In this document: in pieces, positions 10,374 to 19,430 of the stretch | How the letters are laid out: every line of letters begins with the position of its first letter | How positions within the stretch are numbered: position 1 is the stretch's first letter | NCBI GenBank assembly: GCA_009733575.1 | Contig: ML769952.1 | Coordinates: 1 to 30,527, forward strand | Direction: 5' to 3' | Source: Gymnopus androsaceus JB14 | Taxonomy: Eukaryota > Basidiomycota > Agaricomycetes > Agaricales > Omphalotaceae | Length of the DNA stretch: 30,527 nt | The notes under the pieces: model-generated | What the model was told of the DNA's origin: nothing | The model's database searches: none | Seen by the model: only the letters and a program-made list of their open reading frames with translations | Made by a program: the position numbers and the translations under genes

Positions 10374-10621
10374 TTCTTACAGGGTCTATTCACTATTTAT
10401 GATTGCAAACATCAGCAATGCAGGCTTTTTTTTTCATTTCACTATTTTACTGTTGTGCTCGCCATTTATTTATTGTCATCTTTTATTTATATAATTTATT
10501 CTCTACACCTGGCACAAGAGCTTTCGAATACATCATTTACAGTTTATGGGTGTACCATGAAGAGGGTAGCATAAGCTGATTAAAAGCTACCATAAGTATT
10601 GTTAAATGGTATAGGTGTTAA
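10374..10621. other. AT-rich intergenic region
   Basis: This is likely the 3' UTR of the preceding gene, with T-rich and TTATTTAT-type words. No open frame of note is present. Confidence 0.4.
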
Positions 10622-13107
10622 CTCGCCCCGATTCGTTGTGGCAATCACAAGATTGATACTGGGAGCGCTGAGTGTTCTAATCCTCACGTTGCCAATATTT
10701 TACTCGGATTCCGCTCCATCCCGGCTCAGATCCGTGAGGCGTCCGGCCCAACCGTCTCATCACGGAGGATCGGCGAATCACTGTTGATAACCTATACCAG
10801 ATAACCCCCTTGGCAATTTGCCCAAGGAGCTTGTAGCCTGCTGCTTGTACCACAGTTTGGCCTATGAGGAACTACCCTTGCTGATCAGTCCGGAGCAAGG
10901 GTAACTACTCAAGGCTGATGTGATCAGGTAGCAGCTACAGGTGAAATCGTACCAGGGCTTAGTAGGCCGTCGCTATCCGAATGACCGCACTATTGTCAGC
11001 TCACCCAATATGAATGTCCTGCCCGAGTCATCTCTCCTTGGTGTCCAAAACATCTGTCTTCGACAGGGACTTCACTTCGGAGAACACGATCCGTGTTTTG
11101 CACCACAACCGTTCAACTTGTCTTTGGCGCCACACCTAGCTCTCATTCCTTTCCCGGGTTCTATGGACACGAACATTTTGTGGGTGTGTCCCACAGAAGG
11201 CGAGTTCGAGCCTATCGCCGGTCACGCACTCTCGCCACTCCCTCTCGGATGTATCCCCGAGCCTCTGATTACCATGCTCAAGAGGTGCTACCTCGATATG
11301 GTTGCATCCCGGAAATCAGCAGCGTCGAATGCTCATCCGAAAGGCAGAGAGTATCGGACCCGCATACAAATTTTGATCAGCCGTCTGTGTTCCCCCGCTA
11401 CGTTCCAGCAGGCCGTCATCGTATGGAGATTGACTCAGCGCAACTGCTTGGAGTTGAACACTCACATCACTTGGATGTCAGACATAAAGCCAATCTGGGG
11501 CACTGAGCATGCATGGGAGACGCAATCACTGAGCTCTGTGGTTGGTGCTATCACGGACAAACGAGAGATTGTCGAATACTGTTTCAGGGTATGTCTTTTC
11601 CTCTTGATGAATTTCTTACTTCCTTGACAATTTTTTCCCTTACTTACAACTTGTTTCTTGCAGGCCGGCATTCCTATCTGGTTTTATCAGTCGTACAAAA
11701 ATGAAATGCAGCGGCTCGAAATCGAGGCTCAGCAGCATGTGTTCAAGTGGTTGGACGCTGTTGAGCCACCACCAACTCGCACTCTACCTGGCTACCTGTG
11801 CTTTGTAGATGCAGTACCAGCTAATCCCACGATTTACACTGGTGTTATCCGCACATCTCTCAAACAATATCGACTCATGGCTGACTCAATCTGGAACATT
11901 GCTTTCCCAGCGGCTGTCTTTGGTCCAGATGTTGTCTCTAATGTTTCGTATGATTCCCAATCCAACCGACCTGATGAGGTGATACTTCCGCTATCAAATA
12001 CCTCTGTTGTTCACTCGCGCTCTTCTTCACGTACCAGCACTGCTTCCACTTCTGCACATACTTCCAGCTCTCCTTCTACCTCGTCGCGTGCATCTGGCAA
12101 GCGAAAGGCAGAAGCACCCGAACGCCGAAACAAGTTCTTTCCAGTTGAATCTCCAATCATGCCTGTCAAGATCAATCATGGGTGACCGCGAGTAAGACCA
12201 TAGGCAAAACTTTTGATAACAATCAACCTGAACGTCCAGGTGTATTGCGCAAATATGTTCTTCCTGAACCTAGCCTTTTTGCTGGTCATTCAGATGAAGG
12301 AGCTCGTCAGGCAATGCTCAAAACATTCCTGAAAGTACGAGAGGTCCTTTTCTATGACATTTCCACTCGCGGCACACTCAATTGCCTCAAGTCTCCACAG
12401 GACTGGCATCGGATGATGGGCTTGGAGCTTCATGGGCAGAAGTCAGGTAAAGAGACTCGAGAATCGAGGATGAGAAAGAAGTTACGCGTTGATCTGCAAA
12501 ATGCTGCTTCAAGTGGCCCCAACATTTCCATGGTGAGTAAAATATGTACTGTACTAATTCCAATGCTCATTCTTACTGCCAGGACTTTGATCCCTCCAAT
12601 CTCAGCTGCAATCCTGCCAACATGGAAAGGTCAGACATACGAAAGATTGATTCCAGATGACATTTGTCTGTGAGGTCCTGGAGGAAATTTTTCGTGTGTC
12701 TTTCAAGTATGAGTTGTTGCTCCTGGATCGTTACTTGTATGACGTGAGCCCAGAGATCTGATCCCTGAGGATGGCGAGGTTCTTACTGACCTTGACGCGT
12801 CAACGCGTGAGGAGCGTAGCATCAAAGTCATTGGTGCTGTCATGCTTGACACGATATCCTGGGGTTTGCTGCCGCTGATCTTGATACACGTTGGGAGGCT
12901 TACCTTGGCTTGTACAATGTCATGAATGGTTGGAATGTTTATCACACCGCTGGGATGTCTGGCGGCACTCACAAGGAAGCGCAGAAACTCTCTGGTACAC
13001 TTACTTTGGAGGAGTTGAAGCCGATTGAATATTGTTTGACCTACCACTACATACATGCATATGCGAAGTTCTTCAAACGGCCACCGACACTTCCTTACCG
13101 ATTGTAG
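10622..13107 (+). pseudogene. Large multi-copy-type hypothetical gene, multiply frameshifted
   Basis: Coding-like sequence runs in one direction through several frames. 10622-10804 ends in a stop after SSRRIGESLLITYT. A frame from 10800 has stops at 10902 and 10929, then stays open through 11588. An intron at 11589-11663 leads to AGIPIWFYQSYKNEMQ and a Ser-rich, basic region ending at a stop near 12179. After a 1-nt shift come KTFDNNQPERPGVLRKYVLP, FLKVREVLFYDIS, PTWKGQTYERLIPDDICL, and further shifted pieces (EEIFRVSFKYELLLLDRYL; TRWEAYLGLYNVMNGWNVYH) to a stop at 13107. Block order (a GIPxW block, then VLPEPSLF, PTWKG, ELLLLDR) matches a widespread agaricomycete family of unknown function. 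With at least four frameshifts and two or more stops it is a pseudogene unless the assembly is poor. Confidence 0.6.
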
Positions 13108-13400
13108 TTTTCATGGCATCTTCTTTCATATGATCTTTCATCTTTCTTGCTGCCGTCGCGCTTATTATCTGTACTAGTTGTTCCTCATGCTCATGGTCAA
13201 ATGAGTTATGTATAGTGAGTCGAAATGTTCATTTATTTGTGCATTGCTGATTCTTTGTTCTATATTCTAGGATTATTGAATACAACTGCGAACATTACAT
13301 TCTTTATTTTGCGTGACTATGTCTGATCAGCATCTCCTTACCTACGTGTAAGGGGTCACAAGCTGTGGCGTCTGTGGAAACTTGCCACCCTGACCCGCCC

Positions 13401-13412
13401 AGTATTTAAGGG
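13401..13412 (+). promoter_or_regulatory. TATA-like element of the DUF6532 gene
   Basis: GTATTTAAGGG lies about 95 bp before the ATG at 13503, followed by a pyrimidine-rich CTTTCTTCCTTCC-type leader typical of fungal core promoters. Confidence 0.45.
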
Positions 13413-13502
13413 TTCAACATGTGATGCTTTTCGCTTTGTGCTACCTCTTTCTTCCTTCCATCATCCACCTTTTTTTTCTCTCTCTTTTACAGTCTCTTTC
13501 CA

Positions 13503-15715
13503 ATGTCAGCTCATGCTCCAGGTACTTACCCTATTGCTTTTTGTAACCTTACTGATTTTTCCCCTTAGCTACTCGTTCCTCCAATGCTGCCGCGAAAAAG
13601 CAAACTTGTTCCACCACAGCTAAGGTCGTTACTATTCCCACAAAACCAAAACCAAAAGCAACCCGTGGAAGGGCTGCAGTGATACCTCCACCCAGCTTGA
13701 GTCCGGCTTCCTCACCTTCGACACCTTCAACACTTTCACCCGCTGAAGTCAAAACTCTGCAAGCCCTCAACAAAAAGAAGAAGGACACTCAGCGACAGGC
13801 TGAGGCTGCTCGTGTGCTAAGTGATTACTATTTATTAATTTTATCTAAATATGTTTCGTCAACTATCTTTGGTAGAAATACAAGAGCGAGCTTGTGCTCT
13901 TGCACAAGCTGCTGAAGCTGAGGTTGACGACTCAGACATGGACGACGACGCTGAAGATGACGAGCAGCTTCAGTATCCGAACTCGGATTCCGAGCTTGCG
14001 AAGCCAGCACAGGAGGATGATGACGACGACGATCCGGACAGGGCTTTGTTCTTGTCTTTTGGTCGTATGTTTTTTTTCTTTCTTTCCTTTTTTTTTTCCT
14101 CTGACATTGTGTCTACAGAGGCTGACCATGATGACGGGCTCAACCAAGTTGGTGAGAATGACAACCCCGCCGCTGACATGGATACTACTGGCGAGTCTGA
14201 TGTCGATGAGATGGATGTCGACAATCCTTCCAACAACGTACGTTTTTTTTTCTTTGTTCTTTTTTATTTCGCTAATGATATTTGTTGTAGATTGAAATTG
14301 ACTCATCCCCAGCTCCGTTGACTCCTTCCAAGAGAGGTAGTCGTGTCCAACGTCCTTACTCGTCACCTAGCCGAGTCCGCAATGCCGTAGTCTCTGGGCC
14401 TGTCACTGGGCCTGTCACTGGGCCTGTCACTAGGCCTGTCACTCCCATTCGTCGTCGTCGTAGCGGCAAAGTCACCCAGGATCTTTTCACACCCCGCATG
14501 CGCAAACTTGCCAATGCTGCAAAGCGTGCTGCACGCCGTGCTGCTGCAGTGGAGGAAGCATTCGCTGTCGACAAGCATGACCACAACATGGGCGTGATTC
14601 AAAAACTCGCAGTCACGGACATGGATGGCCCATTCTATGAGGCCTATACCCGTTTGCTGGCAGATGTTGAGCTTCAGAAAGATATTGTTACCTTTGTAAG
14701 TCTTGCCTTTTTTATAGGGTCTTTGCTAACTTCTTTTTATCTTTTTATCTAGCTTACATATGCTTGTGGTGGGATCTTCACTGGACTCATCTCCCGTGCC
14801 CGTCAATGGGCTCCAAGTCACTTCAGGTTGCCTGGCACCATGACCGCAGCTGAGGTCAAGGACTTGGTCAGGTGGCTAACTGAGGATGGCCGCTACAAGT
14901 ATGCTGGCATTGACACTGAGGTTAGTTGTTATCTTTGTTGTATTATTTATTTGCTTACTATCTTCATTCACAGTTGCGTACTTATGACACCAAGCAGCCT
15001 TTTGGCTGTGATGGTATTGCTCACATCCTACGGCTTGAAGTATTTGCAACAAAAGGTGGTGCAAACATTGAGGTCTTCCGTGAGATTGTTGCAGCTGGCC
15101 GGATTCGTGCACCCACCATTGCACTGTTGTTAACTGTGGTATGTTGTTTCACTTTTTTTTTTTTTGTTAAGTTGTTTAATCAAATCATATTTAGATTGAA
15201 CATGCCTTGAATGAGTACTCGGAGGGTGTTCACCGACATGCGGAGTTCTCTGATGCTGCACGGCCAAGGTATATAATTTTTTTTTTTCCTTTTCATGTTT
15301 ACTCATAGCACTGCACAGATACCTTTTCCACCTCAGTAGCTACAACAAGATTGCACGTGCTGCACCTACCTGGGCACAAGACTTTGAAACTAATTTGTAT
15401 AAGTTGATCATGTATGTTTTTCTTTTTTTGTATACTGAACCTTTTTCTGATTGTCTTTGTCTCAGTACACAGTCTAACAAAGCCTTCCTGTTGGATGTCC
15501 AAGCTGATGACCTCACTGAGGTGGACATTGCTGGGTTGGAGGCTGAGGCAGTGGCAGCCACTGCTGCTGTTGTCCCCATTCCTACTCCTGCTCCTGTTCC
15601 TGGGGCTACTAATGCTCCTGTACCTGTTCCTGCTGCCAATTCCCCTGCTCCTGTGTTTCCATTGCCAGGATCTCGTGCAGCAGCTGCCGCTGTTGAATCT
15701 CGCAAGCATGTTTGA
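13503..15715 (+). CDS. DUF6532-domain protein, ten exons, intact
   Basis: Exons: 13503-13521, 13569-13820, 13876-14064, 14119-14237, 14291-14695, 14753-14920, 14974-15138, 15195-15268, 15319-15411, 15466-15715. All junctions are GT-AG and in phase, giving 577 residues. Residues ~1-90 are Thr/Pro/Lys-rich and disordered. ~95-190 contain two acidic blocks (DDSDMDDDAEDDE; EDDDDDD). Then come a GPVT repeat and a basic stretch (RRRRSGK). The DUF6532 domain follows from about residue 306: GPFYEAYTRLLADVELQKD, LTYACGGIFTGLISRAR, FREIVAAGRIRAPTIALL, IEHALNEYSEG, RYLFHLSSYNKIAR. The tail is Ala/Pro/Val-rich. DUF6532 has no known activity; such proteins are greatly expanded in agaricomycetes. The basic and acidic tracts suggest, but do not prove, chromatin or nuclear association. 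It is the only clearly intact gene of the three plus-strand island genes. Confidence 0.85.
14398..14445 (+). repeat. In-frame 12-bp tandem repeat (Gly-Pro-Val-Thr x4)
   Basis: Four units of GGGCCTGTCACT, the last with AGG replacing GGG, lie inside exon 5 of the DUF6532 gene and encode a disordered spacer before the basic stretch. Copy number may vary between strains. Confidence 0.9.
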
Positions 15716-16010
15716 TCTTTTATCATGTTTGTTATTATATGTCTTTTAATCTTGTCACTCCTTCATCTGATATCTTGCAAGCATGTTTGTTCTTATGTTT
15801 CTTTTAATTTTGTCACTCCTTCATCTGATATCTCATAGTATAGTTAGTAGATAGATATTTTGCATAATAAATTTTTGTTGATCCATCCATATTGTGAATA
15901 ATGCTTTTGCATTAATTTTGTCACTCCCTCATCTGATATCTTGTAGTATAGCTAGTAGATAGATATTTTGAGTAATAATTTTTTGTTGACCCATCTATAT
16001 TGTGAAGCAT
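15716..16010 (+). repeat. Tandem repeats in the 3' flank of the DUF6532 gene
   Basis: TTTTGTCACTCC followed by YTCATCTGATATC recurs at about 15750, 15805 and 15917. The last two copies extend into ~98-bp units (about 15802-15899 and 15911-16008), both containing AGTAGATAGATATTTTG and TTTTTGTTGA. The first repeat includes a duplication of the gene's last codons (GCAAGCATGTTT at 15703 and 15779). The downstream 3' UTR was therefore built by local duplication. Confidence 0.8.
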
Positions 16011-16463
16011 TTTTGTTACCTGAAGTGAACTGTATCATCCTTAAGGTTAATTTGTGTAGCATTCAAGCATATTAAAGTTGACTTAAGTAAATCTGAGGCA
16101 GACTTTAAGATACTTGAGTATACTTTGGAGTTCACTTTGATGTACTGAAGTACATTCTAAGTTCCCTCTGATGTACTTACAAGTCCTTTGGGTTCACTTT
16201 GCTTGACCTAAGTGCACCTGGAATGGCTTTGAAGCATGCTCACATCAACTTGAAGCTCACCTTGCAGACTCAGGCTGGGTTTATGGTGCCCTGGGTTGAC
16301 TTCAAGTTGGCTTGAGCCAATGTTTGAGCCAACTTGACTGTCTTGGACCTGACTTGCATGGCCTGGGGGTGTCCTGGATGCACCTGAGTGTAACAGCACC
16401 TCTGGACGTTGTCCTAAGTCACCTAGGTGTCTTTGCTATCCTGTTGTCTTCTAAGGGACTTGC
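16011..16463. repeat. Repetitive AAGTTCACTT / TTGACTTAAG-rich region
   Basis: There is no gene. The stretch is full of short related words (GTTGACTTAAG, AGTTCACTTTGATGTACT twice, CTTGACCTAAGTG) and an imperfect inverted repeat near 16304-16337 built on AAGTTGGCTTGAG and GAGCCAACTT. The vocabulary matches the repeats at 3.1-3.3 kb and 19.3 kb, suggesting one dispersed repeat family. Confidence 0.5.
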
Positions 16464-16820
16464 ATGGCTGGATTCACCCTATGCCCACTCAAGGCTAGGG
16501 GGTATTTTCCAGATGTTGAACACTCACGTTTACATCCAATCAACTTTAAAATCGATGACCTTTCCTTTTTTAAATCGGCCAACAACTCTTTTTCTTTCTT
16601 GACCATCACTGAAAACTCCAGTCACTGGCGACATGTTCAAATTGCTGCCTGGGACTCATTTATGGCTGATAAAAGTTTGGTACCATTGATCGGACAACAT
16701 CTCCCTGCATTGGTGTCTCTCAATCTTTGCTCTTCATTTGATGATGTATCATCATTTCCCATGAATTGTCTGGTTCTTCAATCTCTAACATTGTATGGGT
16801 GGCCTCTCGACCTAGAGTAA
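16464..16820 (+). pseudogene. F-box/LRR protein fragment (LRR part)
   Basis: From about 16540 the frame reads SFSFLTITENSSHWRHVQIA and then LPALVSLNLCSSFDDVSSF, followed by LVLQSLTLYGWPLDLE. These are the blocks that follow the F-box in agaricomycete F-box/LRR proteins. The F-box itself is not present on this side; the first ~25 residues of the frame look non-homologous. The frame ends at TAA 16818. It lies on the same strand as the F-box half at 2473-3118, which breaks off just where this part would be expected to follow, so the two may be halves of one interrupted gene. Not functional by itself. Confidence 0.55.
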
Positions 16821-16829
16821 TTGACCTCT

Positions 16830-17415
16830 GCATTCTATGATACCTGTTACATAGTACAGCAGATAGGGTAGCACCATCCTGATCTTTGATTTGAGGACCT
16901 TTAGCTGAGCTCAAGTCTCCTTCCCATCCTTCAAAAATTCTTCCAACTCTTCTAACTTCCTACAGACCCCCTCTAAGATCTCCGATGCACCCAATGTGTG
17001 CCTTCTGGCATAGTTTCCATTTTCTGCTCAATGGAGCTTTGGCAGAACCAGTCATTCCAAGCATTCTGATGACTAGTCAGATGGCTGAAACTGGGCTCCA
17101 GCTCAGAGTGTCTTCTGTAAATTCCAGGAGCAGTTTCTCTGGATTAATGTACTCAGATTCATCATTAGTCAGCATGGATTCTTGAGAAGGATTACTTGCC
17201 CCCATCATGGGAAGGGAAACAGTGCTAACATTTCCCCCCTAGCTGGCCCAAGGCTGAGAATCTTTGTTTTCATCTGTTTGGGCTATGTTAGGGGGGACTT
17301 GAGAGCCATTCGGAGTTGAGGGCTCCTCTAGCTGCAAGGCTTCCGTCTGGTTGCTCATTTTACTGAGTGTTTTGGCTGGAGGTGATTTGGCAGGAGAGGC
17401 CATTATTGGGGTTTT
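16830..17415 (-). pseudogene. Decayed small gene, Ser/Pro-rich N-terminus with coiled-coil end
   Basis: On the minus strand an ATG near 17403 opens MASPAKSPPAKTLSKMSNQT, a low-complexity part ending QPWAS and a stop. After the stop the same frame continues (MMGASNPSQESMLTNDESEY, then LLLEFTEDTLSW) to a second stop. Shifted frames then give HQNAWNDWFCQSSIEQKM and a charged helix (CRKLEELEEFLKDGKET). Start (MAS-P), an internal LSW block and the coiled-coil end resemble the intact gene at 5042-5766, so this may be a distant, dead paralogue. The similarity is weak by eye. CpG is nearly absent here, consistent with long decay. Confidence 0.4.
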
Positions 17416-17454
17416 CATATGGAATTATGGGGTTTTCACGGTTAATTAGGATGA

Positions 17455-17970
17455 GGATGTAATTTATCGCATATTACAGAGGAATTAAATGAGAATGTAG
17501 GAGTATTAAAAGGTAAATATGCTATTCTAGAGCTTGACACCATCTGTAATGCCCAGTCTGAACTGTGGGAGTTTTGCAAGCTGATGATGGTGAAGATCAA
17601 GAAGTGTCCTGTAATACATGCAGAGTATATCATTGCCTATGCAAACTCATTAAAAGGCTAGCAGCTGAAGACCATAGTCCAGACAAACATATTCCATGTG
17701 CATGACTTAGTTGACAAGGCACATTATACAGTCTGGAAAGCTGTCACTGAGCTTGCTGCCTTACTCTGGTGTGTTGAAATTCACAACATGGAGCAGTATT
17801 GTGTTTGTTTTTCTTTGTTTTATGTGGTGATCTTTACATCTCTGATGCATCTACAGCAAGACATTGAAATAGCTGCAGATAATGTGTTGGATTCCTTTGC
17901 AGTGGTGTCACAGATTTCCCCATTGTTATCTTATCTATGCCATATGATTATCTATGATATGTTATCTTGA
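17455..17970 (+). pseudogene. Unidentified relic with coding character
   Basis: A plus-strand frame (17457 onward) reads HITEELNENVGVLKGKYAI and ELWEFCKLMMVKIKKCPV to one TAG near 17658. It continues in frame as HDLVDKAHYTVWKAVTELA. A possible intron of about 50 nt near 17806-17855 leads to QDIEIAADNVLDSFAVVSQ and a stop at 17970. It is helical with no recognised motif and no start found. It could be the 3' part of a gene whose 5' end is lost. I do not recognise it. Confidence 0.3.
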
Positions 17971-18094
17971 CATATTTTATTATCTTATCCAATACAGCAT
18001 CCTTACAATCAACATCATTACAATATCTTATCTGTGACATGCAGTGCTTGTCAACACTCAATAGAGTACTTTACATAGATATATATTGGGTACT

Positions 18095-18145
18095 GGGTGA
18101 ACCAGGGTGAACCAGTGTAAACCAGTGTAAACCAGTGTAAACCCA
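18095..18145 (+). repeat. 10-bp tandem repeat (ACCAGTGTAA)
   Basis: Units at 18101, 18111, 18121 and 18131 (the first reads ACCAGGGTGA), flanked by degenerate half copies, give about four to five copies. Confidence 0.85.
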
Positions 18146-18189
18146 GAGTGGGAACACTGTATAACACTGGGTAACCCTGGATGGCCCAA

Positions 18190-18300
18190 CATGTATATAA
18201 GTAGGATAGTCTGAGTCCCAGGCTCAATAACATCTTTATTGTCTTCATAAAAACACTTCTCTTTCTACACACTCAGCTTCAACCTTCATTGCCAACCCCA
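18190..18300 (+). promoter_or_regulatory. TATA-type promoter or solo-LTR-like segment
   Basis: GTATATAAGTAGG at about 18191 is followed by a C/T-rich leader with CTTTATTGTC and CTTCTCTTTCTACACAC. This layout is common in fungal LTR R/U5 regions, but no matching second LTR, primer-binding site or target duplication is seen. No ORF follows. The assignment is weak. Confidence 0.25.
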
Positions 18301-18309
18301 AACCCATAG

Positions 18310-19238
18310 CAGTGAGTTAGGGATTTGTGATAGGTGGTTGATGCATCCAAAATCATTTCAAAAATAAAGCTGCATTTACTTCTACACATCCCTGATGAAA
18401 TGCATGCATTGGGTCCTATGGTTGGTGTAGCCACTGAAACATTTAAACCTTTTAATTCTATATTCTGAATTGGTTCAATATTCTCAAATCATCTCACCCC
18501 CAGTCACAACATAGCACATAGGCTTGCAGACCAGGAAAGCACCAAGCATTAGCTCTCTGGAGGCCTTTCACCTATACCAGGTGGCCACCTGGTGTGCAGC
18601 TGGCCATCAGCAAAACATGTATGATGTGGCCAGCTCTTGCAAGTGCTGGACAGTGTTTCCAGAACTCCAGAGCTCCAGGACCCAGATGGTCTGGCCGGCG
18701 CTGGCCAGAGCTCCCAGAGGCCTCAAAATTGCCTTATTTGGAAATTAAAATAAAATGTCATACAAGTTTATATTTTTGACAGCACTGGCAAGCACTGGGG
18801 GCTCTGGGAGCACTGGGAATTTTACATATTGCTGTCAAAATTAGTTTGCAAAATATAGGGTTTGCTGATGTGGTGCAGATGTACTTCAGCTCTTCCATAG
18901 CCATCCTATATTACAGTCATTACTTGGTTCAGACCATCAAGATCTTGCATCAGGTAGACATGAATCCCATTTTTTTCTATGATGCTATTACTCATTTGAC
19001 ATTCCAACTAGGCTCTATCAAGTGATGCTCCATTTCAGATGATTTCACATGCTGAATGTAAACTCAAAACTGATAGTCAAATGGTCAAACTTTCATAGAC
19101 TGCCATTGCATCTGCCCACAACAATAGATAGTACAATTTGGAGGATAGCACTCATGTCCAATGCCAGAGTGTGATTGCATCCTCCTTAGATGAATCTCCT
19201 TCAGGTTCATGGGTTTTTTTACAAGTCTTTGGTTACAC
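18310..19238. other. Gene-free, CpG-poor stretch
   Basis: No convincing open frame. It contains a GC-richer patch (18520-18720) of CCAGAGCTC/TGGCCAGC/CTGGCC words and a small stem-loop at 18774-18840. It is probably old repeat sequence. Confidence 0.45.
18774..18840. repeat. 11-bp perfect inverted repeat
   Basis: TTTTGACAGCA at 18774-18784 and its exact reverse complement at 18830-18840 flank 45 nt rich in GCACTGG words. It could be the ends of a very small foldback element. Confidence 0.55.
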
Positions 19239-19430
19239 ATCAGGAAAAATGGTTTGGGCCCAGGATGACCCCAGGTCACTTAGGCAGCCTAGGCCACCTA
19301 GGAATAATGCAAAAACTTTGGACACCTCAGGTATCCTGAGCCTCCTAGGACATCAGAAAAAACTGTTTTGGGCCCAGGAGGATCTAAGGTCACCTAGTCT
19401 TCTTAGGCAACCTGAGCCATCCTAGTTGGC
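19239..19430 (+). repeat. Tandem ~112-bp repeat, two diverged copies
   Basis: Copy 1 from 19239 and copy 2 from 19351 both begin CATCAG followed by an A-run and then TTTGGGCCCAGGA. Both continue with AGGTCAC and CCTAG words. The compositional change to the CpG-containing downstream region occurs just after this repeat. Confidence 0.65.

Noticed and set aside
13932..14366. Long minus-strand frame (144 codons) opposite the DUF6532 gene
   Set aside because: It is a shadow of exons and introns of the plus-strand gene, whose ten exons all join in phase.
18050..18310. Solo LTR of a retrotransposon
   Set aside because: TATA and leader resemble an LTR, but no second copy, primer-binding site or target duplication was seen, so it is kept only as a weak promoter-like feature.
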